Assembly (NCBI RefSeq): GCF_003384035.1
Contig: NZ_QQAK01000014.1
Span: 62,001-126,000, forward strand
DNA from: Sporosarcina sp. BI001-red
GTDB lineage: Bacteria > Bacillota > Bacilli > Bacillales_A > Planococcaceae
Length of the DNA: 64,000 nt
Direction: 5' to 3'
Below, piece by piece: positions 34,884-43,241 of this stretch. The position numbers and the translations under genes were made by a program. Numbering within the stretch: position 1 is the first letter of the stretch; the number at the start of each line of letters is the position of its first letter. Below the pieces are notes generated by a model, which made no database searches, was not told the DNA's origin, and saw only the letters and a list, made by a program, of their open reading frames with translations.

Positions 34884-34888
34884 CTCGA

Positions 34889-35473
34889 TTATTCAATTGG
34901 TTCAGCTTGCCAATAGGTAACTTTGTCTTCAATCGGGGTACGTGGCTTTATTTTCGGCAAGTCATCAAAGTGACCGAACTGGAGCATACTAATGATTCGT
35001 TCGCCCGGCTCAACGCCTAGTACATCGCGAAACTTCGGATCATCTAAGAATCCAGGTGTTTTCCAGCATGTGCCGATCCCTTTGTCCCATGCGAGCAATT
35101 GGATGTTCTGAATCATCGTACTGGCTGCTGCAAAGTCTTCAAGACGCTGCTTTTGTCGCGCATCTTCGGGAACGATAACAAACAGAGCTGCGCTAGCACT
35201 TGTGAATTTGCTCATTTGTTTTTCAAGTGTTTCATCAGACAACTCTTTCCATTTGGGTACACCAAACTCGCGCAAGACATCTAAAAACTGTTCGTAATTG
35301 TCTTCCGCAGCAAGAACGAAACGCCAAGGATTACGGTTTCCGTGATTGGGTGCCCAAATTGCATCTTCTAAGATATCGTCAATTTCGCTTTGTTCAACAG
35401 GCTGTCCATTAAAGCTCTTGATGGAACGGCGCGAAATAATTGCGTCTCTTACTGATAGTGCTTGTTCATCCAT
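34889..35473 (-). CDS. Nitroreductase family protein
   Basis: A 194-residue FMN-dependent oxidoreductase of the nitroreductase fold. ISRRSIKSFNGQPV gives the FMN phosphate-binding Arg-Arg-Ser, WAPNHGNRNPWRF the isoalloxazine contact, and GIGTCWKTPGFLDDPKFRDVLGV the second half of the flavin site. These enzymes reduce nitroaromatics or quinones, usually as homodimers; the natural substrate is not known. AAAAGGGG precedes ATG 35473. It is monocistronic. Confidence 0.9.
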   Translation of the reverse strand: MDEQALSVRDAIISRRSIKSFNGQPVEQSEIDDILEDAIWAPNHGNRNPWRFVLAAEDNYEQFLDVLREFGVPKWKELSDETLEKQMSKFTSASAALFVIVPEDARQKQRLEDFAAASTMIQNIQLLAWDKGIGTCWKTPGFLDDPKFRDVLGVEPGERIISMLQFGHFDDLPKIKPRTPIEDKVTYWQAEPIE

Positions 35474-35556
35474 TTTTGTATCCCCTTTTGTCGTTGATAA
35501 ACTTCAGTATACATCATTTCGTTGTCTAGTTTCTAATTTCATAAGTAAGTAAGCTG

Positions 35557-36042
35557 TTACGAAAATTCGTCGTTTATCCGAAAGAAGATGTATTTTGCGT
35601 TAGGCCGATATGCGTAGGAGTCTTTGTAATCCCAACTTCTTCCTTGTACGTCATACGTATGGGCATTGACGAGTGGTGACGACCCCACTTTTGCGGTCAC
35701 AATCGTTGAATGATCAAAGCGCCCATCTCCTTGGAAGTCATATAGGATGACATCCCCAAGTTGCAACTCTTCAGCCGATTGCACTTGATAGGCAGTCAAC
35801 CCCTTTTTGGAACCTCCCAAATACCAGCGCAGGGAATGAGCCACGGACCAACTGAAACTCCAGTTTGAATCTGCAATCCACCACCCGCGATCTCGGACGG
35901 GGGTGCCGTGCATCGGTGCCCCTCCTGCACGCAAGCATTGCGAGATGAAATTTGTACAATCGACATCGAATGCAGGATACTGCGGATTGCGTCCATCCCA
36001 CCATTTGTCCGCATACCAGACTGCGGCTTCGCGGTCATACAT
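35557..36042 (-). CDS. Putative amidase-domain protein (cysteine peptidase-like)
   Basis: A 161-residue protein of the bacterial putative amidase family. It starts at [17 protein letters not shown] and has the nucleophile-containing [15 protein letters not shown] (Cys about 29), the conserved RDRGWW and [11 protein letters not shown], and the catalytic His in [11 protein letters not shown]. Such domains usually end secreted spore or wall proteins with a signal peptide; here the protein consists of the domain alone and no signal is seen. A role in spores or cytosol is possible. GGAGG precedes the ATG. Confidence 0.8.
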   Translation of the reverse strand: MYDREAAVWYADKWWDGRNPQYPAFDVDCTNFISQCLRAGGAPMHGTPVRDRGWWIADSNWSFSWSVAHSLRWYLGGSKKGLTAYQVQSAEELQLGDVILYDFQGDGRFDHSTIVTAKVGSSPLVNAHTYDVQGRSWDYKDSYAYRPNAKYIFFRINDEFS

Positions 36043-36105
36043 CGATTCGCCTCCTCATCCTATTCTATGTGAAGGACTAAGGTTTCATCCTTAAAATCGC
36101 ACACA

Positions 36106-36130
36106 AAAAGCGCCCGCTTAACGGACGCTT
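36106..36130 (-). terminator. tRNA-Ala terminator
   Basis: On the - strand AAGCGTCCG pairs with CGGGCGCTT and is followed by TTT, 6 nt after the tRNA. Confidence 0.85.
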
Positions 36131-36136
36131 GATCTA

Positions 36137-36208
36137 TGGAGCATACCGGATTCGAACCGGTGACCCCTTCGCTGCCAGCGAAGTATTCTCCCGCTGAACT
36201 AATGCCCC
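36137..36208 (-). tRNA. tRNA-Ala (anticodon GGC)
   Basis: A 72-nt cloverleaf on the - strand. The acceptor arm is GGGGCAT/ATGCTCC, D-stem GTTC/GAAT, anticodon stem CTTCG/CGAAG with loop CTGGCAG (anticodon GGC, reading GCC and GCU), and T-arm ACCGG-TTCGAAT-CCGGT. The discriminator is A. CCA is not encoded and must be added after transcription. It is a lone tRNA gene with its own terminator. Confidence 0.93.
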
Positions 36209-36331
36209 GTTATATCACGGAAATCCAATTGGAAAATAGTGTTGTTGAATAACGCTAATTAAGTTCCAATCTGATACAATTAAAAGTATAGCAACAAATG
36301 AAATAGATGACAATGGTTAGGAGGACGGCTT

Positions 36332-37351
36332 ATGCAACATGCAGAACGCGAACTGACTTCGCCGGTATTGCTTTGTGACAGCAAGGGATTACTGAATCCT
36401 GAAGCGATTGGCTATGCTCAGAAGCCGATCATCCAAAGTAATCTGAAGGGACAGTTCCCTAACAAGAAGAAATGGAATACGTGGACCGTCTATGGAGAAG
36501 AAGTCTTGTTCACCGCAACGATCGCTCATTTCGACATCGGTGCTGTGTGTCTCGTCTATTTCCTTGATTATGAGACGGAACGTTTTTTCGAGAAGCGGAT
36601 TTCCTTACCCTTTGCACGTCATGTTAAGATGCCTGAAGACGTGCTTACGGATAGTAAATTCGTGGATAACCGTCTTTCTATACATGCAAACCATTCAAAT
36701 GAGGAGACTCACTTATATGTCTCCATCGCCGATTTTGACAACGAAACCCTACATGCGGATCTTCATATTAGCCACCCAACAGAAGATCACTCATTGAATG
36801 TTGTCGTTCCAAAAAAACGGAATACTTTTCAATTCACTGCTAAACATCATACCTTACCGACTTCCGGCTTCTTGAGAATCGGTGATAAGCGGTATGAATT
36901 CAATCCAGATTATAGTTTTACCGTTCTGAACTATACTAGGGGCGTTTGGCCCAAAATGACGGAATGGAATTGGGCAATGGCTTCTCAGCGTTCAGGAGGT
37001 CGCCGGATCGGGTTGAATTTAGGTGGCAAGTGGACGGATGGCACAGGTATGACCGAAAATGCTGTATTGGTCGATGGGGTGATGACTAAAATTCATGAAG
37101 ATGTGATTTTTTCTTTTAATTCTGAACGTATGATGGAGCCTTGGACAATCCATACTAAGTTCACAGATTGCGTAGACTTATCATTTACGCCTTTTTTCGA
37201 ACGGGAAGCAAATGCTCACCGGAGAGGACTAAAAGCGGATTTCACTCAACTGTTCGGCTACTTTAACGGGAAAGTAAAATTAGCGTCTGGTGAATGGTTA
37301 GCCGTGCGTAGCCTCCTGGGATCGTGCGAGGCGTTTCACGCAAAGTGGTAA
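36332..37351 (+). CDS. DUF2804 domain protein
   Basis: A 339-residue protein of the DUF2804 family, known from AERELTSPVLLCDSKGLLNPEAIGYAQ at the start, NTWTVYGEEVLFTATIAHFDI, RGVWPKMTEWNWAMASQR and the final GYFNGKVKLASGEWLAVRSLLGSCE. It has no signal peptide or membrane segment and is rich in predicted beta-strands, a lipocalin-like arrangement. The function is unknown. AGGAGGACGG precedes ATG 36332. Confidence 0.85.
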   Translation: MQHAERELTSPVLLCDSKGLLNPEAIGYAQKPIIQSNLKGQFPNKKKWNTWTVYGEEVLFTATIAHFDIGAVCLVYFLDYETERFFEKRISLPFARHVKMPEDVLTDSKFVDNRLSIHANHSNEETHLYVSIADFDNETLHADLHISHPTEDHSLNVVVPKKRNTFQFTAKHHTLPTSGFLRIGDKRYEFNPDYSFTVLNYTRGVWPKMTEWNWAMASQRSGGRRIGLNLGGKWTDGTGMTENAVLVDGVMTKIHEDVIFSFNSERMMEPWTIHTKFTDCVDLSFTPFFEREANAHRRGLKADFTQLFGYFNGKVKLASGEWLAVRSLLGSCEAFHAKW

Positions 37352-37441
37352 ATTAGTTTGCCACCCTCTCTCGTTTGATTTCGTTTTTAAAAAGGTTCAG
37401 GAGTATCAGGCAATCGGAGTATTCAGAGAGGACGTGAGACG

Positions 37442-37912
37442 TTGAATAAGCTAGCAACGATTGGTTCTGTTGTATTTGCGAGCGTTCTATTTGTCAGCGG
37501 GTGCGGAAATCTCGGGAAAGATGCAAACAAAGAGAATCGTGAAGAAGCAGACATTGTTACGAAGGAGCAAAAAGAAGGCGGCGACCAGGAAACCGGGGAC
37601 GGGTTCGGGTTCAACAAATTCGATTTGGAGATTGACATCGATAACACAGATACCATCGAAGCACAGTATAAAATCGAGAAGGAATTCAAGCCGGAATATC
37701 AAAATAAGTTGACCAACATCGACTTAGAAGGTGCAGACGCGATGGATGAACTGAGCAAAATGTTCCAGACCGTTAACCTTCAACATGACATGTCGGGTGA
37801 GGAAGCACGCGAGAAAATTTTGGAGTATTTCCAAATTGACCTCTATTCGAAGTTTAAGCTGGATGTCGAATTTGACGATGGCACAAAGTTGGATTTTGAG
37901 GATAAACAATAA
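37442..37912 (+). CDS. YusW-like lipoprotein
   Basis: A 156-residue secreted lipoprotein. The signal peptide ends in LFVSGC (cleavage before Cys21), then comes a charged linker and the YusW-type domain with FDLEIDIDNTDTIEAQYKIEKE and LDVEFDDGTKLDFED. The domain family has no known activity. The start is TTG at 37442, with GAGAGGACG upstream. It probably sits on the outer face of the membrane. It is followed at once by a strong terminator. Confidence 0.8.
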   Translation: MNKLATIGSVVFASVLFVSGCGNLGKDANKENREEADIVTKEQKEGGDQETGDGFGFNKFDLEIDIDNTDTIEAQYKIEKEFKPEYQNKLTNIDLEGADAMDELSKMFQTVNLQHDMSGEEAREKILEYFQIDLYSKFKLDVEFDDGTKLDFEDKQ

Positions 37913-37918
37913 CGCTTA

Positions 37919-37945
37919 AAAACCACCGGACTGGTGGTTTTTTTG
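37919..37945 (+). terminator. Terminator of the YusW-like gene
   Basis: AAACCACC-GGACT-GGTGGTTT followed by a T run. Confidence 0.88.
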
Positions 37946-37988
37946 TTTTGTGAAGGGATTTGGGAAAGAAACCAGCTTATCGGGCGCA

Positions 37989-38404
37989 GGAATGGGCGGG
38001 TTCGGGTTCGGAACGGGCGGGTTCACCTCGGAAACGGGCGGGTTCGGGTGCGGAACGAGCGGGTTCACCTCGGAAACGGGCGGGTTCGGGCGCGGAACGG
38101 GCGGGTTCACCTCGGAAACGGGCGGGTTCGGGCGCGGAACGGGCGGGTTCACCTCGGAAACGGGCGGGTTCGGGTGCGGAACGGGCGGGTTCACCTCCGG
38201 AACGAGCGGGTTCGGGCGCGGAACGGGCGGGTTCACCTCGGAAACGGGCGGGTTCGGGTGCGGAACGGGCGGGTTCACCTCCGGAACGAGCGGGTTCAGG
38301 TGCGGAACGGGCGGGTTCACCTCGGAAACGAGCGGGTTCACCTCGGGAACGGGCGGGTTCACCTCCGGAACGAGCGGGTTCACTTCGGAAACAGTTGGGT
38401 TCAG
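37989..38404. repeat. 42-bp GC-rich repeat array (about 10 dimers)
   Basis: Half-units GGAACGGGCGGGTTCACCTC and GAAACGGGCGGGTTCGGGTG alternate with a 42-bp dimer period. Towards the 3' end the alternation fades. The core G(A/G)GCGGGTT is shared with 188-466. Four frames remain open through the array, but none has a ribosome site and it lies between two facing terminators, so it is not transcribed as part of a gene. Confidence 0.92.
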
Positions 38405-38443
38405 TACCTCAGCGCATTCCGCCCATCATTGAACATTGCGCAC

Positions 38444-38473
38444 GAAAAAACGCTCCCACAAGCGGGGAGCGCC
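38444..38473 (-). terminator. Terminator of the ABC exporter operon
   Basis: On the - strand GGCGCTCCC pairs with GGGAGCG and is followed by six Ts. Confidence 0.9.
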
Positions 38474-38479
38474 TTCAAT

Positions 38480-40309
38480 TCACAATTTTGATTGTTGCAA
38501 CATCGTATAATACATACCCTTTTGGGCGATTAAATCAGATTGACTGCCTGATTCGATCAGCTTGCCTTGGTCCATGACATAGATCGTATCCGCTTTTTTT
38601 ACCGTATTCAGACGGTGTGCAATGACGAAACTTGTGCGACCTTCCATTAGCTTTTCAAGTGCTGCTTGGATTTCCAGCTCAGTCACCGTATCGATACTAC
38701 TCGTCGCTTCATCCAACAATAACAGCACAGGATCCGCAACAAAGGCTCGTGCTATGGATAACAACTGCTTTTGCCCTTGAGAGATTTCACTTCCGTCTGC
38801 CGTGAGCAACGTATCGTACCCTTCTTCCAGACGGCTAATGAATTCATGAGCATTCGCTTTCTTCGCCGCTTCTTCAATCTCATCATCTGTAGCATCCAAT
38901 TTCCCATATCGAATGTTTTCTCTCACCGTTGATTCAAACAGGAATGGATCCTGTAAAACAAATGCTGTCTGACTTCGTAATGTCGCGCGTGGGAGCTCAT
39001 CGATCGGAATGCCATCTATCAAAATGGTTCCTTTATCCACTTCATAGAACCGGGCAATCAATTGGACAATCGTCGTTTTCCCAGCACCTGTTGCACCAAG
39101 AAGTGCAGCCGTCTCCCCCGCCTTCACGTTCAACGACACATCCTCCACCGTGTATCCGTCCGTGTCTGGTGCATAACCAAATGATACATTGCGGAATTCG
39201 ACGTTCCCTTTCAACTGGATATCTCCATTCGCCTCTGCTGCATCACGTTCGGCGTCTTCTCCCATAATCGAAAATACGCGTTCAGCACCGGCAATGGCGG
39301 ATAAGACTGTATTGAATTGGTTCGCCAAATCGTTCAATGGACGTGTGAATTGACGCGCATACTCCGCGAAAACGACGATCGTCCCAATTGTGACAATCCC
39401 ATCGCCTCGCAGTACGAGTAAGCCACCGATTCCGGCGACAATTGCAAAGGCCGCATTGTTCAACATGTTCATCACTTTCGGGATGAACCCTGAGTAGGTT
39501 AGTGCCCAAAATCCAGTTCGCCTCAATCGATCACTCTTCAAAGCAAATTCTTCCTTCATCCGTTCTTCTTGAGAAAATGCTTTGACGATTCGCTGACCGG
39601 ACATCGTTTCTTCGATCATCCCGTTCAATTCACCGATAGCGCGTTGCTGTTCTTTAAAAAGAATTCCAGTTCTACGTGTGATCCAACGCATGGCAATGAA
39701 CATGATCGGAACGATTGTCATTGTCAGCACAGTGAGTAGTGGACTCAGATAAAGCATGACTGCAAGCGTTCCACCGAGCGTTAAAATACTCGAGAATACT
39801 TGGATGAACGACGAATTCAACGTCTGGCTAATATTTTCAATGTCGTTCGTCATTCGACTCATGAGCTCACCATGTTGGCGTTTATCGAAGAACGAGACAG
39901 GTAATTTCTGCAAATGATTAAAGAGTCCAGAACGCAATTTATATACCGTGTTTTGAGCGATCCCAACCATCCAGAAGTTCTGGAAGTACATAGTGAGTGA
40001 TGTTCCTGTGTAAATCGCTAGCAACCATCCAATTTGCATAGCGAGTCCATCGGTTTTCATCGGAATGATGAAGTTATCAATGGTCTTCCCGATCAGAAAT
40101 GGACCTAGTAGAGTGAGTCCAGAACTCGCGAACACAAGGAGTAACACCGTAATAAGTAGCCCACGCTGTTCATCGACAAGTCTCCATACATTAAGCATTG
40201 CCTGCTTCCAGTCCCCGACTTCTTCCCGTTTACGTTTGGTACCTTTCTTCAAATCTTCGCGCTTAATGATCGGTTCGTAACCGAAGGGTTTCCTTGCGTT
40301 GTTCACCAT
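38480..40309 (-). CDS. ABC exporter subunit with canonical ATP site (YfiC/BmrD-like)
   Basis: A 609-residue half-transporter: six-helix exporter domain (about 40-320) with the XRLG coupling region and an NBD with Walker A GATGAGKTT, Q-loop, signature EISQGQKQ, Walker B VLLLLDEATSS (Glu present) and H-loop IAHRLNT. It pairs with the gene upstream, which has an altered Walker B, to form a type IV heterodimeric exporter of the BmrCD/YfiBC kind. Multidrug or lipid-like export is inferred. ATG at 40309 follows GAGGAGGTGG and lies within the end of the upstream gene (47-bp overlap). Confidence 0.9.
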   Translation of the reverse strand: MVNNARKPFGYEPIIKREDLKKGTKRKREEVGDWKQAMLNVWRLVDEQRGLLITVLLLVFASSGLTLLGPFLIGKTIDNFIIPMKTDGLAMQIGWLLAIYTGTSLTMYFQNFWMVGIAQNTVYKLRSGLFNHLQKLPVSFFDKRQHGELMSRMTNDIENISQTLNSSFIQVFSSILTLGGTLAVMLYLSPLLTVLTMTIVPIMFIAMRWITRRTGILFKEQQRAIGELNGMIEETMSGQRIVKAFSQEERMKEEFALKSDRLRRTGFWALTYSGFIPKVMNMLNNAAFAIVAGIGGLLVLRGDGIVTIGTIVVFAEYARQFTRPLNDLANQFNTVLSAIAGAERVFSIMGEDAERDAAEANGDIQLKGNVEFRNVSFGYAPDTDGYTVEDVSLNVKAGETAALLGATGAGKTTIVQLIARFYEVDKGTILIDGIPIDELPRATLRSQTAFVLQDPFLFESTVRENIRYGKLDATDDEIEEAAKKANAHEFISRLEEGYDTLLTADGSEISQGQKQLLSIARAFVADPVLLLLDEATSSIDTVTELEIQAALEKLMEGRTSFVIAHRLNTVKKADTIYVMDQGKLIESGSQSDLIAQKGMYYTMLQQSKL

Positions 40310-42035
40310 CGTCCGCCACCTCCTCATCCAACTGGGACTCAGCTATTTTCCGATACAGTTCCGATTGGTCCATGAGTTGTTCATGGTTACCATACGCGGC
40401 AACTTCTCCTTCATCTAACAAGAGGATGCGGTCGGCTCCTTGTGCGGTGTGGATTTTCTGTGTAATGACAATCATCGTTGCCCGTTCACCTTCCAGCGCT
40501 TCCCACAACGCGTTTTCAGTTTTCACATCAAGTGCGCTTGTACTGTCATCCAATAACAGGATCGCAGGTTTTCGAACGAGCGCCCGTGCAATGGATAGTC
40601 GTTGTTTTTGACCACCTGACAAGTTGACCCCTTTTTGTCCGACGCGTGTTTCATAGTTCGCCGGAAAACGTTGAATGGACGCATGGATTTGAGCCTTTTC
40701 GGCTGCAGCTTCCAGTTCATCTGGCCGTGCTTCAGGATCTCCCCACGCTAAGTTTTCGCGGATTGTTCCTGTAAAGAGGACCGATTGCTGCGGTACCAGG
40801 CCGATTGTATTACGAAGCTCTTCTAGCGGCCAGTCTTCTATATTTTTGCCGTCGAGTAGGATTTCACCTGATGTGGCTGTGAAAATCCGAGGAATTAAAT
40901 TCAGCATCGTGGACTTACCCGATCCAGTAGCCCCCATGACCGCAATTTTTTCTCCGGGGTTAATGGTGAACGAAACGTTCGATAACACTTGCTCCGGATG
41001 ACCTGGATAGTTGAACGACACATTGTTAAATTCCAATGCTCCACGTTTTTCATTCCCATTTTCTGTTTCACCAGGAACCATGATTTCACGATCATCATCT
41101 GCAAGAAGCACTTCTTCCATCCGAACGGAAGACGCTTGGGCTCGTGAAAATGCGACAATGAGGAACGAAAACATAGAGAATCCGCCAGTAATACGGAATG
41201 CGTAGTTCACGATTGCAACAATTTCTCCCACTTGTGCATCGCCAGTACGAACGACTCCCACTCCAAACCACAAAACAATCATCAGACTACCGTTCATAAT
41301 GAGGAGTAAAATCGGCATGATCAGTTCCATCATCCGAAACGCTTTCACCGTATCTTTTCTTAATAAATCCGCAACCTTTGAAAAACGACTACCTTCATAC
41401 ACACCGCGTAAATACGCTTTGATGAGACGCACAGCTTGCAGGTTCTCTTGGATAACCCGATTCACGCGATCTAAGCGACGCTGAACTTCTGAAAAGTACC
41501 CGACCCCTTTTCGCGCCATAACAAATAGAAAAACAAATAAAAAAGGAATTCCTATCAATAAAAAAGAAGCAAGTTTCACGTTAACGAGCATCGCCATCAC
41601 TAAACTCCCGATAACGACAAGCGGCGCACGTAGTAAAATCCTGAGACCCATGAACAAGATGTTTTGCGCCATTGTGACATCACTCGTTAACCTTGTAATA
41701 AGAGAAGACGTGGGAAAACGTAAAAATGTCGACATGGAGAATGCCTGGATCTGTCTAAAAAGTGCCTGTCGCAAATCGTACCCAAAACTTTGTGCGGCGT
41801 GGGCAGCGAAGAATGAATTGATGACTCCGGATACTAGTGCGAGGAGTGCGAGCCCCATCATGATGCTTCCATATAGAATAATCGTTTCCCGATTGCCAGC
41901 GGTAATCCCATCGTCAATTATTTTCGCGATAAGGAGTGGCTGAATGAGCTCGACACTTAACTCGGTTAGCATTAGAATGAGTGCAATCACAATTGGCCAT
42001 TTATATGGCTTTGCATAAGAAAATACTGTTTTCAT
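40263..42035 (-). CDS. ABC exporter subunit with degenerate ATP site (YfiB/BmrC-like)
   Basis: A 590-residue half-transporter with a six-helix domain and an NBD: Walker A GATGSGKSTML, signature NLSGGQKQRLSIARAL, Walker B ILLLDDSTSALD, in which the catalytic Glu is Asp, and the switch His is Gln in ITQKIHT. These substitutions mark the degenerate nucleotide site of heterodimeric exporters such as BmrC. ATG at 42035 has GGAAGG at 9 nt; ATG 42041 is too close. First gene of the pair; no regulator adjoins. Confidence 0.9.
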   Translation of the reverse strand: MKTVFSYAKPYKWPIVIALILMLTELSVELIQPLLIAKIIDDGITAGNRETIILYGSIMMGLALLALVSGVINSFFAAHAAQSFGYDLRQALFRQIQAFSMSTFLRFPTSSLITRLTSDVTMAQNILFMGLRILLRAPLVVIGSLVMAMLVNVKLASFLLIGIPFLFVFLFVMARKGVGYFSEVQRRLDRVNRVIQENLQAVRLIKAYLRGVYEGSRFSKVADLLRKDTVKAFRMMELIMPILLLIMNGSLMIVLWFGVGVVRTGDAQVGEIVAIVNYAFRITGGFSMFSFLIVAFSRAQASSVRMEEVLLADDDREIMVPGETENGNEKRGALEFNNVSFNYPGHPEQVLSNVSFTINPGEKIAVMGATGSGKSTMLNLIPRIFTATSGEILLDGKNIEDWPLEELRNTIGLVPQQSVLFTGTIRENLAWGDPEARPDELEAAAEKAQIHASIQRFPANYETRVGQKGVNLSGGQKQRLSIARALVRKPAILLLDDSTSALDVKTENALWEALEGERATMIVITQKIHTAQGADRILLLDEGEVAAYGNHEQLMDQSELYRKIAESQLDEEVADDGEQRKETLRLRTDH

Positions 42036-42175
42036 CGGCATGATCCTTCCTGAACTGTTTCGTTTCTCGAACTACTTAGTTATCATTAGTATGCCATATT
42101 CCTGAAAGGCTGTATAGCGATTGAACAGAATTATCTGAACTAGCAGATCAATGCTTAACTTTTATAGTATTCATC

Positions 42176-42206
42176 TTAAAAAACGCGCTCAAAAGAGAGC
42201 GCGTTT
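42176..42206 (-). terminator. EamA gene terminator
   Basis: On the - strand AAACGCGCTC-N6-GAGCGCGTTT followed by TTT. Confidence 0.9.
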
Positions 42207-42213
42207 CGATCGA

Positions 42214-43113
42214 TTACGTTTTCACTCTTCCGCCGGCAATGGAGATTCCTGTAACGCCTAGAAGCATCACAATTGCACCTGTTAACTGCCAAACGCCTAG
42301 GACGGCGCCAAGCCAAATGACCGATATGATCATTGCCGTCAATGGTTCAAAACTTGAGAGAATACTTGTTTCGATCGGGGATATGAACTTCATGCTAGCG
42401 AGGAACAGTAAAAATGCCACCGTACCCACGACGATGACGCCGAGCAACATGAAAGCAATTTTCCAGTCAAGTAAGTACTGGAAATCCCGGATCATCATGA
42501 CTGGGTTCGTAATCAGTAATGCTGACCCCCCTACCACCATCGCCCAACCGATTGACAGTAGGACACCCCACTCTTGCATGAGCCGTACTGGATAGAGCGT
42601 GTAAAACGTAAATGCAAATCCCACTGCGATTCCCCAAAATACTGCACTCGAGCTTAAACTGAAGCCGGATAACGACCCGTTTGTCAGCAATAGAAATAGA
42701 CCACCTAACGTGACACCCATACCAATGATTTGCGCAATTGGCGGGACAAATCGCTGTCGCAGTGAGACGAATAGAATGACGTAAATGGGCGACAAAAATT
42801 GGAAGAGTGTCGCGATAACCGCATTACTCTGTGCAATTGCAGAGGTGAATGAAAACTGAACCCCTAACATTCCTACAACTCCAAATATCAACATCTGCCG
42901 CGCCCATACTTTTTGGCGCCATGGCCGTGTCACTTGTTTTCCTTTTATCTTCAAATAGGCAATTAGCGACAAGCCCGCTATGAGAAGGCGAACGGTCAAT
43001 AAAAATGAAACGGACATCCCGCTATGCCCAAGCGTCCATTCCATCATCGGACCTGATAGCCCCCATAATGATGCACCGATGATAATCATCGCTAGTCCTT
43101 TTATCCGCTCCAT
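42214..43113 (-). CDS. EamA family (DMT superfamily) transporter
   Basis: A 299-residue protein with ten predicted helices in two EamA repeats. The signature starts GLAMIIIGASLWGLSGPMMEW, and the second repeat has SSFEPLTAMIISVIWLGAVLG. DMT transporters move metabolites, often amino acids or their derivatives, outward; the substrate is not visible from sequence. GAAGGTG precedes ATG 43113. It is divergent from the EAL-domain gene. Confidence 0.9.
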   Translation of the reverse strand: MERIKGLAMIIIGASLWGLSGPMMEWTLGHSGMSVSFLLTVRLLIAGLSLIAYLKIKGKQVTRPWRQKVWARQMLIFGVVGMLGVQFSFTSAIAQSNAVIATLFQFLSPIYVILFVSLRQRFVPPIAQIIGMGVTLGGLFLLLTNGSLSGFSLSSSAVFWGIAVGFAFTFYTLYPVRLMQEWGVLLSIGWAMVVGGSALLITNPVMMIRDFQYLLDWKIAFMLLGVIVVGTVAFLLFLASMKFISPIETSILSSFEPLTAMIISVIWLGAVLGVWQLTGAIVMLLGVTGISIAGGRVKT

Positions 43114-43241
43114 TAATTCACCTTCATTTCTATAAAGTCTATCTATATCAAATTACACTATTTTTATTTTCACATATAGGTGAAAAGTTCTTAGTTTTCC
43201 TATATACTAGCCTTATGAACTAGTTGAAAGGGGAACATAGC

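Noticed and set aside
34782-34919. Short frame MNETKQRLNSLANVTQ... between the dipeptidase and nitroreductase genes
   Set aside because: No ribosome site, and it runs across the nitroreductase terminator.
37916-38577. Four overlapping repetitive frames over the second 42-bp array
   Set aside because: Same artefact; bounded by two facing terminators and without start signals.
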